DNA of 9,331 nucleotides, taken from Flavobacteriaceae bacterium. GTDB lineage: Bacteria; Bacteroidota; Bacteroidia; Flavobacteriales; Flavobacteriaceae. The DNA lies in assembly GCA_002702385.1 (NCBI GenBank), contig NZZF01000008.1, positions 1-9,331 of the forward strand, given 5' to 3'. Made by a program: the position numbers and the translations under genes. The notes beneath the pieces were generated by a model, which saw nothing but the letters and a program-made list of their open reading frames with translations, did not search any database and was not told the DNA's origin. Within the stretch, counting starts at the first letter, position 1, and each line of letters opens with the position of its first letter. This document shows, piece by piece, positions 1 to 6,939 of the stretch.

Positions 1-359
1 AATTTAAATGTTGAGTCATCAATAGGAGAATTTTGTATGGCTGGAAGTAAATCAGCCACTGTTAATATCAATAATGAAAATAATGATGCAAAAATTCCAG
101 CTATAACAACTTGATTTGCTTTTTTCTTTCCATAAATTTCTGAGATCAAATCAGTAACTAAAAAGGTTATTGGATAAGGTAAAATTCCAACAGAAAGCTC
201 AAATAATTTATTTCCCAAAATTTCTAAATCAAACGGATGCCAGCTTATAAATTTTTGAAAAATTAAATTAGATACGACAAGAGATGTTATAAATATCGCA
301 GCTAAATACAAGTAAATTTTTTTAGCTAATTCTATTTTATGAGTATTATTGTAATCCAT
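1..359 (-). CDS. yhhQ: Queuosine precursor transporter, YhhQ/DUF165 family (partial, N-terminal 119 residues)
   Basis: This reading frame opens with ATG at 359 and stays open to the left edge, so the C-terminal half is missing; the family is usually about 220-250 residues. The visible part has three likely membrane helices (about residues 16-34, 46-67 and 78-100). Between helices 2 and 3 is the family hallmark PITFLVTDLISEIYGKKKAN, the charged loop conserved in the inner-membrane YhhQ/VUT transporters. Known family members import queuosine precursors (preQ0/preQ1) for tRNA wobble modification; that role here is inferred by homology. The gene is divergent from folK across 36 bp, and there is no Shine-Dalgarno sequence before the ATG. 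I am confident of the family and less so of the exact substrate. Confidence 0.85.
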   Translation of the reverse strand, partial: MDYNNTHKIELAKKIYLYLAAIFITSLVVSNLIFQKFISWHPFDLEILGNKLFELSVGILPYPITFLVTDLISEIYGKKKANQVVIAGIFASLFSLLILTVADLLPAIQNSPIDDSTFK

Positions 360-364
360 TAACT

Positions 365-377
365 TATAATAAATTTA
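365..377. promoter_or_regulatory. Candidate shared promoter between yhhQ and folK
   Basis: Only 36 bp separate the two divergent starts. The sequence TAAATTTA at 370-377 reads the same on both strands and differs from the Bacteroidota -7 consensus TAnnTTTG only in the last base. A TATAAT overlaps it at 365-370. On either strand the box would place transcription close to the start codon. No clear -33 TTG element is visible, and in DNA this AT-rich such a match can occur by chance. Confidence 0.25.
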
Positions 378-395
378 ATCTTAAAGAATTATATA

Positions 396-902
396 TTGAA
401 GAAAAGCACAACATATTTATCACTTGGATCTAATATAGGAGATAGAACAAATAATTTAAAAAATGCCATTAACTCAATTGAGAATCTAGTTGGGAAAGTA
501 AATAAAATCTCAAAATTTTATGAAAATCCAGCTATAGGATTTGATGGTAATAGTTTTATAAATATTTGTGTTGAGGTAGTCACACATTTAAGTCCAAATG
601 AATTATTGAACACATTATTAAATATTGAAAATGAATATGGAAGAATGAGATTAAAGTCCGGAGAATATAGCTCAAGAATAATTGATATTGATATAATATT
701 TTATGAAAATCTTTCAATAAACCAAAATGGATTAGTCATTCCACACCCAAGAATGCATTCTAGACATTTCGTTTTGATACCTATGTGTGACTTAAATCCT
801 GATTTTATTCATCCTGTCCTAGGATTGAAAACTTCCCAATTATTTGATGAACTTGAAATAAGAGGCGATATAGTTGATATCAATTTTTCCTTAGAAGATT
901 AA
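396..902 (+). CDS. folK: 2-amino-4-hydroxy-6-hydroxymethyldihydropteridine diphosphokinase (HPPK)
   Basis: HPPK is the cytoplasmic folate-pathway enzyme that transfers pyrophosphate from ATP to 6-hydroxymethyl-7,8-dihydropterin. The 168-residue product has the usual single-domain length. It opens with the family start LSLGSNIGDR (residues 8-17). It carries the nucleotide-binding arginines R83, R85 and R94, the magnesium-binding pair D97/D99 in RIIDIDIIFY, and the HPRMHSRHFVLIP motif (117-129). The best start is TTG at 396, because the β-strand with the LGSN motif begins only seven residues later and no ATG lies upstream in frame; no ribosome binding site is visible. Its 3' end overlaps the opposing SpoU-type methyltransferase by 23 bp. 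It is intact, and I am confident of the function. Confidence 0.95.
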   Translation: MKKSTTYLSLGSNIGDRTNNLKNAINSIENLVGKVNKISKFYENPAIGFDGNSFINICVEVVTHLSPNELLNTLLNIENEYGRMRLKSGEYSSRIIDIDIIFYENLSINQNGLVIPHPRMHSRHFVLIPMCDLNPDFIHPVLGLKTSQLFDELEIRGDIVDINFSLED

Positions 903-1416
903 AAAAGTGCCATATCAATATTCCTGCTGCTATTGAAATATTAAGAGAATGTTTTGTTCCGTATTGTTCAATCTCAATTACCTCATTAGAGAAATTAATC
1001 ACTTTTTGATCAATACCATTAATTTCGTTTCCAAAAATTAATGCATGTTTCTCAAAATTTTCTAACTGTTTAATTTCTTTTAAAGCCGTTGAATTTTCAG
1101 TTTGTTCAACTGACCATACCTTTGTTCCATTTGATTTTAATTTTTTTACTAACTCTATTATATTATCACAATGTTCCCACTCAACTGTTTCAGTAGACCC
1201 TAAAGCTGTTTTAGTTATTTTTCTATTTGGTGGAGTAGCAGTGATACCACAGAGATAAATTTTTTCTATCAAAAATGCATCTGAAGTTCTAAAGATTGAG
1301 CCTATATTATTTAAACTCCTGACATCATTCAAAATAATGATTAATGGAGTTTTTTTAATAGATTTAAAGGTTGAAATATCAATTCTGTTGAGTTCAGAAT
1401 TTTTTAATTTTCTCAT
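880..1416 (-). CDS. TrmH/SpoU-family RNA 2'-O-ribose methyltransferase
   Basis: This 178-residue protein is a single SPOUT (trefoil-knot) domain that uses S-adenosylmethionine to methylate a ribose 2'-hydroxyl in tRNA or rRNA. Motif 1 is NDVRSLNNIGSIFRTSDAF (30-48, with N37 and catalytic R43). Motif 2 is LIFGNEINGI (126-135). Motif 3 is GTKHSLNISIAAGI (153-166), which forms the cofactor-binding knot. There is no N-terminal L30e-like substrate domain, so it is the short type; the nucleotide it modifies cannot be told from sequence. The opening MRKLKNSELNRI and the stretch IYLCGITATPPN are, from memory, typical of the Bacteroidota version found beside mutS. ATG at 1416 is the first start; the gene diverges from mutS and converges on folK. 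Confidence 0.9.
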   Translation of the reverse strand: MRKLKNSELNRIDISTFKSIKKTPLIIILNDVRSLNNIGSIFRTSDAFLIEKIYLCGITATPPNRKITKTALGSTETVEWEHCDNIIELVKKLKSNGTKVWSVEQTENSTALKEIKQLENFEKHALIFGNEINGIDQKVINFSNEVIEIEQYGTKHSLNISIAAGILIWHFFNLLRKN

Positions 1417-1420
1417 TAAC

Positions 1421-1428
1421 CAAAAATA
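1421..1428 (-). promoter_or_regulatory. Candidate -7 promoter box (TATTTTTG) for the SpoU methyltransferase
   Basis: Read on the minus strand, TATTTTTG matches the Bacteroidota -7 consensus TAnnTTTG exactly. It ends only four bases before the ATG at 1416, so a transcript started at the usual distance would have almost no leader. No -33 TTG is recognisable at the expected spacing, and a chance match is possible in such AT-rich DNA. Confidence 0.35.
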
Positions 1429-1452
1429 ATATTAAACTGTTAACTAATCACC

Positions 1453-4044
1453 TTGAGCTCTAAACAAAAAAAAGAAACGCCTTTAATGAAGCAATATATG
1501 GAGATCAAGGAAAAATATCCTGATTCTATACTATTATTTAGAGTTGGAGATTTTTATGAAACTTTTCATGAAGATGCTATTATAACATCAAAAGTTTTAG
1601 GAATAATTTTGACTAAGAGGGGTTCAGGTGCTAATAAAGAAACTAAGCTAGCAGGTTTTCCATATCATTCTTTAGATACATATTTACATAAACTTGTTAA
1701 AGCTGGTCACAGGGTTGCCATTTGCGAGCAATTAGAAAATCCTAAATTGACAAAAAAAATTGTTAAAAGAGGGGTAACTGATGTAATTACGCCGGGTGTT
1801 TCATTGAATGATGAAATTTTAGATAAAAAAGAAAATAATTTTCTTGCGGCAATAAATTTGAATAAGAATCAAGTTGGTGTGTCTTTTCTAGATATTTCAA
1901 CAGGTGAATTTTTAGTAGGAGAAGGATCCTTTGACTATTCACTAAATTTATTACAGACTTTCAATCCTAAAGAAATTCTGATTCTAAAGAAAGATGTTTC
2001 AGCTTTTACAGAAAAGGCTATCAATAAAGAATATTTCTTTTATGTAGATGAGTGGATGTCTAATATTAGTACTTCATTTGAAAAAATTAAAAATCATTTT
2101 AGAGTTAAAAGTTTAAAAGGATTTGGAATTAATAATGATTGTCAAGGAATCATTCCAGCTTCTATTATTTTACATTATCTAGAAGATTCACATAAAAAGA
2201 ATTTATCTCACATAACTAAATTAAAACCAATTATAAGCGATGCTCATGTATGGATGGATCGTTTTACTATATCAAATCTTGAAATTTTGAGATCAAAATT
2301 TCAAGACGGTAAATCTTTATTAGATATAATTGACAAAACTAAAACATCAATGGGCTCAAGGATGATGAGAATGTGGCTTTCATTTCCCTCAATTGATTTA
2401 AACGAAATAAAAAATAGACAAGAAATTGTTTCTGATTTAATTTCAAACTCAGATATTAATTTACATAGTCTCCTAAAAAATATAATTGATCTAGAAAGAC
2501 TAGTTTCAAAACTAGCAAATGGTAGAGTAAGCCCCAGAGAGTTAGTTAATTTAAAAGAATCACTAATTAGCTGCATTGAAATAAAAAATATAATAAAAGA
2601 AAGATCTAAAAAACTAAAATCAATTTCTAAAGAAATTAATATTGACAAGAAACTTATCGAATTAATATCCAGTACTTTAATTGATGAAGCTCCAGTAAAT
2701 ATTTTGAAAGGTAATACAATTAAAAAAGGAGTTGACAAGGAATTAGATTCCTTTAGAAATATTCTTCATAATAATAAGAAAAATCTCCAGGATATATTAC
2801 AAAGAGAGATTGAAAATACAGGTATAAGTTCACTTAAGATTTCTTTCAATAATGTTTTTGGATATTATTTAGAAGTTACCAATGCTCATAAAAATAAGGT
2901 GCCTGAAGGATGGATAAGAAAACAAACATTGGTTAATGCAGAAAGGTATATTACTGAAGAACTAAAAGAATATGAAGTTAAAATTTTAAACGCGGAGGAG
3001 AATATTAAGAATATTGAATTATTAGAGTTTGAAAAATTATTAAAAAAATTGATTCCATACTGTAATCTCATCCAACAAGTTGCAAAAACTATTGGCTATC
3101 TTGATTGTCTTCAGTCCTTTGCTGAAGTATCTGTTACAAATAATTATTCCAAACCTGATGTAAATGAATCTTTTATTTTTGACGCAGTTGAATCTAGACA
3201 TCCTGTAATTGAACATTCAATCGAGGGATCAAAGTCTTACATTCCAAATGATATCACTCTTAATAAAGAGAATCAACAAATCTTAATGATTACAGGACCA
3301 AATATGTCAGGTAAGTCAGCTGTTTTAAGACAAACAGCATTACTTTCAATTATGGCTCAAGTTGGATGTTATGTCCCTGCAAAGTCTCTAAACATGGGAA
3401 TTTTTGACAAAATATTTACTAGAGTTGGTGCAAGTGATAATATATCACAAGGTGAGTCAACATTTATGATCGAAATGCTTGAAAGTTCTTTAATTATCAA
3501 TAATATGAGTGAAAGAAGTCTAATATTACTTGATGAAATTGGTAGAGGAACCAGTACATATGATGGTATTTCAATTGCATGGGCTATATCGCAGTATATT
3601 CATGATGATCAAAAAAAACCACTCACATTATTTGCAACTCATTATCACGAGCTCAATATGATGACTGACAAGTTCAAAAGAATTAGAAATTTTAATATTC
3701 AAGTAAAAGAGACATCTAATGATGTCATTTTTCTAAGAAAATTAATCCCTGGCGGAAGTGCTCATAGTTTTGGAATTCATGTAGCCAAAATGGCTGGTAT
3801 GCCACAAGAAATAATAAAAATTTCAAAAAATGTATTAAAAGGTTTAGAGAAGTCTCATGGAAACAAAAATGAATTCCAAGTTAATGATAGTTCAGAATTG
3901 CAATTAACGTTCTTTGATATGGAGAATAAGAATTATGAAGAATTTAAAGATGAGCTTGAATCAATTGATACAAACAATATGACCCCAATGCAAGCTTTGG
4001 TAAAACTCAGTGAATTGAAAAATAAAATTAGAGATGAAAAATAA
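1453..4044 (+). CDS. mutS: DNA mismatch repair ATPase MutS
   Basis: MutS binds mismatches and small loops as a dimer and, on ATP binding, recruits MutL. At 863 residues it is full length (E. coli has 853). The mismatch-reading motif GDFYETF carries F34 and E36 in domain I. The connector, core and clamp domains follow. The ATPase domain has Walker A GPNMSGKS (615-622), the RVGASDN segment (657-663), Walker B LLDEIGRG with D694/E695, and the ATHYHE motif with H730. Near the C-terminus QLTFF (817-821) resembles a β-clamp binding motif, at the place where E. coli has one, followed by the dimerisation tail MTPMQALVKLSELK. The start is TTG at 1453, which retains the ETPLMKQY opening; ATG at 1486 is an alternative that would lose 11 residues. 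No partner mutL is in the window. Confidence 0.97.
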   Translation: MSSKQKKETPLMKQYMEIKEKYPDSILLFRVGDFYETFHEDAIITSKVLGIILTKRGSGANKETKLAGFPYHSLDTYLHKLVKAGHRVAICEQLENPKLTKKIVKRGVTDVITPGVSLNDEILDKKENNFLAAINLNKNQVGVSFLDISTGEFLVGEGSFDYSLNLLQTFNPKEILILKKDVSAFTEKAINKEYFFYVDEWMSNISTSFEKIKNHFRVKSLKGFGINNDCQGIIPASIILHYLEDSHKKNLSHITKLKPIISDAHVWMDRFTISNLEILRSKFQDGKSLLDIIDKTKTSMGSRMMRMWLSFPSIDLNEIKNRQEIVSDLISNSDINLHSLLKNIIDLERLVSKLANGRVSPRELVNLKESLISCIEIKNIIKERSKKLKSISKEINIDKKLIELISSTLIDEAPVNILKGNTIKKGVDKELDSFRNILHNNKKNLQDILQREIENTGISSLKISFNNVFGYYLEVTNAHKNKVPEGWIRKQTLVNAERYITEELKEYEVKILNAEENIKNIELLEFEKLLKKLIPYCNLIQQVAKTIGYLDCLQSFAEVSVTNNYSKPDVNESFIFDAVESRHPVIEHSIEGSKSYIPNDITLNKENQQILMITGPNMSGKSAVLRQTALLSIMAQVGCYVPAKSLNMGIFDKIFTRVGASDNISQGESTFMIEMLESSLIINNMSERSLILLDEIGRGTSTYDGISIAWAISQYIHDDQKKPLTLFATHYHELNMMTDKFKRIRNFNIQVKETSNDVIFLRKLIPGGSAHSFGIHVAKMAGMPQEIIKISKNVLKGLEKSHGNKNEFQVNDSSELQLTFFDMENKNYEEFKDELESIDTNNMTPMQALVKLSELKNKIRDEK

Positions 4045-4065
4045 AGGTCTTTTTAATTTTCTTTT

Positions 4066-4073
4066 TACATTTG
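4066..4073 (+). promoter_or_regulatory. Bacteroidota-type -7 promoter box for the tRNA pair
   Basis: TACATTTG matches TAnnTTTG exactly and ends 12 bp before the first base of tRNA-Gly, which suits a short 5' leader trimmed by RNase P. It lies in the 41 bp between mutS and the tRNA genes. A clear -33 TTG is not seen at the expected distance. Confidence 0.5.
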
Positions 4074-4085
4074 CATACCATTTTT

Positions 4086-4157
4086 GCGAAAGTAGCTCAG
4101 GGGTAGAGCATCACCTTGCCAAGGTGAGGGTCGCGGGTTCAAATCCCGTCTTTCGCT
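4086..4157 (+). tRNA. tRNA-Gly (GCC)
   Basis: The cloverleaf can be drawn by hand. The acceptor stem GCGAAAG pairs with CTTTCGC. The D-arm contains AGCTCAGGGGTAGAGC. The anticodon stem TCACC/GGTGA closes a seven-base loop TTGCCAA with anticodon GCC at 4118-4120, and the T-arm contains GGTTCAAATCCC. The discriminator is T4157 and the following CAG shows that CCA is not encoded, so it must be added by the CCA-adding enzyme. It is very likely co-transcribed with tRNA-Leu 9 bp downstream. Confidence 0.96.
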
Positions 4158-4166
4158 CAGGACAAT

Positions 4167-4252
4167 GCTCGGGTGGTGGAATTGGTAGACACGTTGGACT
4201 TAAAATCCAATGAGCAGTAATGTTCGTGCGGGTTCAAGTCCCGCCCCGAGTA
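4167..4252 (+). tRNA. tRNA-Leu (UAA)
   Basis: The 86-base length and long variable arm mark a class II tRNA. The acceptor stem GCTCGGG pairs with CCCGAGT, with a G-T wobble at the first pair. The anticodon stem TTGGA/TCCAA closes the loop CTTAAAA with anticodon TAA at 4201-4203. The variable arm has a short stem GAGC/GTTC, and the T-arm is GCGGG-TTCAAGT-CCCGC. Discriminator A4252 fits leucine identity, and CCA is not encoded (CTC follows). It reads UUA and, by wobble, UUG leucine codons, which are frequent in a genome this AT-rich. Confidence 0.96.
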
Positions 4253-4256
4253 CTCA

Positions 4257-4287
4257 AAAGGAGGTGTTATTAAGCATCTCCTTTTTT
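4257..4287 (+). terminator. Intrinsic terminator of the tRNA operon
   Basis: AAAGGAGGTG (4257-4266) pairs over 10 bp, with one G-T wobble, with CATCTCCTTT (4275-4284) around an eight-base loop, and the T-run continues to 4287. It starts five bases after tRNA-Leu, the right place to end the tRNA transcript. It is the most GC-rich and convincing terminator in the window. Confidence 0.88.
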
Positions 4288-4304
4288 ATTTATATTTATT
4301 GATA

Positions 4305-5120
4305 ATGATTAGATGGATATTTTTATTGTCAATTTTTCTTATTAATAATGATTTAAAGGTCTTGTCTTATAATATTAGATATAATAATCCTAGTGATGGA
4401 GTTAATCATTGGGAAAATAGAAAACAAACTATTACTAATTTTATTATTGAAGAAAATCCTGATTTTGCTGGATTGCAAGAAGTAACTCATTCTCAATTAG
4501 AATTCTTATTATCTAATTTGATTGACTATGATTATGTTGGTGTTGGAAGAGATGACGGTAAGCAAAAGGGAGAATATTCTCCAATTTTTTTTGATACTAA
4601 TAAATTTTCTTTTGTAGAAGGAGATACTTTTTGGCTTTCAGAAACACCTAATTCTATTTCAGTTGGATGGGATGCATCAATGGAGCGTATTTGTACTTAT
4701 GGTCTATTTGAAGAAAGAAAGTTAAAAAGAAAAATATTTGTATTTAACACACATTTTGATCATGTAGGAGAATTAGCAAGAAAAAATTCAGCAGTCTTAT
4801 TAATTAAAAAAATAAAAGAATTGAATGTCAATGAATATCCAGTTATTTTAACAGGAGATTTTAATTTAGATAGTTTTAGTGAAACAATTAAATTATTGCA
4901 AAAAGAATTTATTGATTCAAATAAGAATATTAGAATAGACAATAAGTATTATGGAACATATACTGGATTTAAATTAGAAGCTGTTGAATCAAGAAGAATA
5001 GATTATGTTTTCTTTAAAAATTTAATTTTAAAGTCATCTAGACATATTCATTTAAAAACTGAAAAAAAGTTGTGGGCTTCAGATCATCACCCAGTTTTAA
5101 CTTTATTTAAAATCAATTAA
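4305..5120 (+). CDS. Endonuclease/exonuclease/phosphatase (EEP) family hydrolase, probably exported
   Basis: This 271-residue protein has the metal-dependent EEP (DNase I-like) fold. Landmarks in order are YNIRYNNPSDG (22-32, N23), LQEVT (57-61, catalytic metal ligand E59), FNTHFDHVG (147-155, H150), LTGDFNL (182-188, D185/N187), RIDYVFFK (231-238, D233) and ASDHHPV (258-264, D260/H261). It resembles the EEP subgroup common in Bacteroidota whose substrates are mostly unknown; phosphodiester or phosphomonoester cleavage is as far as the sequence goes. The N-terminus WIFLLSIFLI could be a short signal peptide or anchor, but I see no clear cleavage site. I chose ATG at 4305; an in-frame TTG at 4299 adds two residues. 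It begins just after the tRNA terminator and converges on the next gene with an 8-bp overlap. Confidence 0.85.
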   Translation: MIRWIFLLSIFLINNDLKVLSYNIRYNNPSDGVNHWENRKQTITNFIIEENPDFAGLQEVTHSQLEFLLSNLIDYDYVGVGRDDGKQKGEYSPIFFDTNKFSFVEGDTFWLSETPNSISVGWDASMERICTYGLFEERKLKRKIFVFNTHFDHVGELARKNSAVLLIKKIKELNVNEYPVILTGDFNLDSFSETIKLLQKEFIDSNKNIRIDNKYYGTYTGFKLEAVESRRIDYVFFKNLILKSSRHIHLKTEKKLWASDHHPVLTLFKIN

Positions 5121-5760
5121 AGTATTTTCTGTTCCAAATAAATTCATTAAAGTTTTTACCTAAAGAAAAACCATAATAAATAAAAATGGCAATTACTGAT
5201 TTCAGAATAAAAAGAAATGTGATAAAAAATTCAGCACTAGGATTATTCTCATAATAAAATATATTGCCAGGAACCATAGCTGTAATTAAAAGAGATATAA
5301 TTGAAATAAAAATTAAAATATTAACTAGATTTTTAAATGGCCAAACTGATATTTTTCTAAAAAAACTCAAGTCATTACCCCATTTGTGAATTAAATAGTA
5401 ATATCCATCACCAAGACTAGCAAATAAAAGTGGATCATCATAATTTTCTAGTTCAAATAATTTTGAAGGAGCCATTATTCTTAATTCAAAATTTAAATTT
5501 GGATGATTATTTTTAAACTCATCAAGCTTCTTAAAAGCCTCGTTTGGAATCTTACTTTTAAAAAGTTTTACATCTAAAAATCTTAATCTGTAATCAATGC
5601 ATATTTTTCTAATCTGATCAACATGGAATAGGTTATCGCTATTCAATTTCGAGACATCATATTCTAAATTAAAAAGTTGTTGATTTTTACTAATTGAACT
5701 TCTTTTTTTTACTTTTAAAAGCTCATTTTGAAGATTTGTTTTGGGGAAGTTTATTTCCAT
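5113..5760 (-). CDS. Conserved-looking two-helix membrane protein of unknown function
   Basis: I cannot assign a function to this protein of about 215 residues. The first two-thirds is soluble and charged, with motifs that look conserved: ICIDYRLRFLD (about 53-63), ELRIMAPSKLFEL (92-104), DDPLLFASLGDGYYYLIHKW (108-127) and ISVWPFKNL (137-145). Two likely membrane helices follow, about 145-163 and 177-198, joined by a short loop, and the chain ends GKNFNEFIWNRKYFN. The pattern suggests a membrane-anchored protein with a cytoplasmic N-terminal domain. From memory it resembles hypothetical proteins found across Flavobacteriia. I chose ATG at 5760; a TTG at 5766 would add two residues. It lies 39 bp after the epimerase gene on the same strand, so co-transcription is plausible, but a functional link is unproven. 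Confidence 0.75.
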   Translation of the reverse strand: MEINFPKTNLQNELLKVKKRSSISKNQQLFNLEYDVSKLNSDNLFHVDQIRKICIDYRLRFLDVKLFKSKIPNEAFKKLDEFKNNHPNLNFELRIMAPSKLFELENYDDPLLFASLGDGYYYLIHKWGNDLSFFRKISVWPFKNLVNILIFISIISLLITAMVPGNIFYYENNPSAEFFITFLFILKSVIAIFIYYGFSLGKNFNEFIWNRKYFN

Positions 5761-5799
5761 ATCCAAAATTAATTAAAGAGTTTTTTTTTAAAAAAAACT

Positions 5800-6903
5800 T
5801 TAACATTTTATTTTATGGCAACTATTTAAAAAATTATTGTCAAGTTCTATATTTAGACCAGGCTTATCGTGTATTTTCATTTCCCAGTCTTTACAATATT
5901 CCAGCCCACCAATAACTGGATCCTGTTTATGAAATAATGGACTATCACAGTCAAGATTTTTAATTAAATCAGATTGATAAGCCAAATGACAATTGGCTGT
6001 AAAAACAATTTTTGATTCTAAAAAACCTCCTATTTGCATTTCAATATTGTTTTTTTCAGCAATTGAAATTATATTTAAAGCCTCTCTAATACCACCACTC
6101 TTCCCTAATTTAATATTAAACATATCACAGTGATTGCCATCAACTAACATTTGTGCATCATTGCTATTAAATAATGATTCATCTGCCATAATTTTAATTG
6201 GACTTGCATTTTTTACTTCGTTTAATCTATATGAAAGTTCTCTATCAATGGGTGCTTCACAATATTCAATTTTATATTTTTCCAGACTGTTTAATGTTTG
6301 AATTGCTTCATCAATTTTCCAGCCTTGATTAGCATCAAGTCTTAATTTTATTGCATCACCTGTAACATTTCTAATTGCATGAATCCTTTTAACATCCTCT
6401 TTACCATTTCTTCCAAGTTTTACTTTAATTATTTTAAGGCCCATATCCATAATTGATTTAGCCTCTTCGGCCATTCTTTCTTTACTATCTAGGCTTACTG
6501 TATAATCAGTGTATAATTTTTTGTTTACCTCCCCTCCAAGATACTTGTATAATGGCAGATTTTTTTCTTTTGATGCAGCATCATAACAAGCTATATCAAT
6601 AGCAGCTTTGATACTACTGTTTCTATAAATACACCTTTCAAGTGTTTTATAAATTTCATCATGATCAAAAATATTTTTTCCAATTAAACTTGATGTTAGG
6701 ATAGGAGCTACAGATAAACAACTTTCAATAAGCTCACCATTGATTTTATTATGTGGTGCAGATTCACCCCATCCATATGTACCACTTTCTAAAATTACTT
6801 TTACAAAAATATTTTTTGAATGAGGCATTGAACCTAGTGAGGTTGTAAAGGTTCTTTTAAGTTCAATTTTTTTATAAAAAATTTCAAAAGATTTAATTTT
6901 CAT
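5800..6903 (-). CDS. Dipeptide epimerase (L-Ala-D/L-Glu epimerase type), enolase superfamily
   Basis: This 367-residue protein has the two-part muconate-lactonising-enzyme architecture: an N-terminal capping domain (to about residue 125), then the barrel. All expected barrel residues are present: the two acid/base lysines K160 and K265 (KVK at 160-162; NIKLGKSGG), metal ligands D190 (RLDANQGW), E216 (CEAPID) and D241 (MADES), the strand IGGFLES (291-297), and the LDCD motif (D318, D320) that binds the dipeptide amino group. These positions line up almost one-to-one with the L-Ala-D/L-Glu epimerase of B. subtilis. The usual role is conversion of murein-derived L-Ala-D-Glu to L-Ala-L-Glu, but family members vary in dipeptide preference and no murein-recycling gene is in view. 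The start is ATG at 6903, 52 bp after the oxidoreductase stop. Confidence 0.9.
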   Translation of the reverse strand: MKIKSFEIFYKKIELKRTFTTSLGSMPHSKNIFVKVILESGTYGWGESAPHNKINGELIESCLSVAPILTSSLIGKNIFDHDEIYKTLERCIYRNSSIKAAIDIACYDAASKEKNLPLYKYLGGEVNKKLYTDYTVSLDSKERMAEEAKSIMDMGLKIIKVKLGRNGKEDVKRIHAIRNVTGDAIKLRLDANQGWKIDEAIQTLNSLEKYKIEYCEAPIDRELSYRLNEVKNASPIKIMADESLFNSNDAQMLVDGNHCDMFNIKLGKSGGIREALNIISIAEKNNIEMQIGGFLESKIVFTANCHLAYQSDLIKNLDCDSPLFHKQDPVIGGLEYCKDWEMKIHDKPGLNIELDNNFLNSCHKIKC

Positions 6904-6939
6904 GAGTCTGATAAATTAACTTTCCAAGTTTAGATGAAA

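Noticed and set aside
2301..2738. Open reading frame of 145 codons on the minus strand inside mutS
   Set aside because: It is wholly antisense to the conserved MutS core domain, has a low-complexity Phe/Ile/Ser-rich translation typical of reverse-complemented AT-rich coding DNA, and shows no recognisable motif.
2886..3071. Short minus-strand open frame inside mutS
   Set aside because: A 61-codon antisense frame rich in Phe, Ser and Asn; it is a by-product of the MutS clamp/core coding sequence.
4086..4252. Possible integration site at the tRNA genes
   Set aside because: Both tRNAs are intact, and no integrase, direct repeat of a tRNA 3' end or foreign-looking gene lies beside them; the downstream DNA has the same composition as the rest.
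4760..4942. Short minus-strand open frame inside the EEP hydrolase gene
   Set aside because: A 60-codon antisense frame under a well-supported gene; no motif and no promoter context.
5779..5799. T9/A8 run flanked by AG and CT, looking like a terminator hairpin
   Set aside because: A T-run next to an A-run is self-complementary by composition, leaves no real loop, has only one G-C pair, and no T-tail follows on the minus strand; not convincing as a terminator.
5694..5915. Plus-strand open frame of 73 codons spanning the junction of the membrane-protein and epimerase genes
   Set aside because: It is antisense to the ends of two supported genes, and its Phe/Leu/Lys-rich translation derives from the T and A runs between them.
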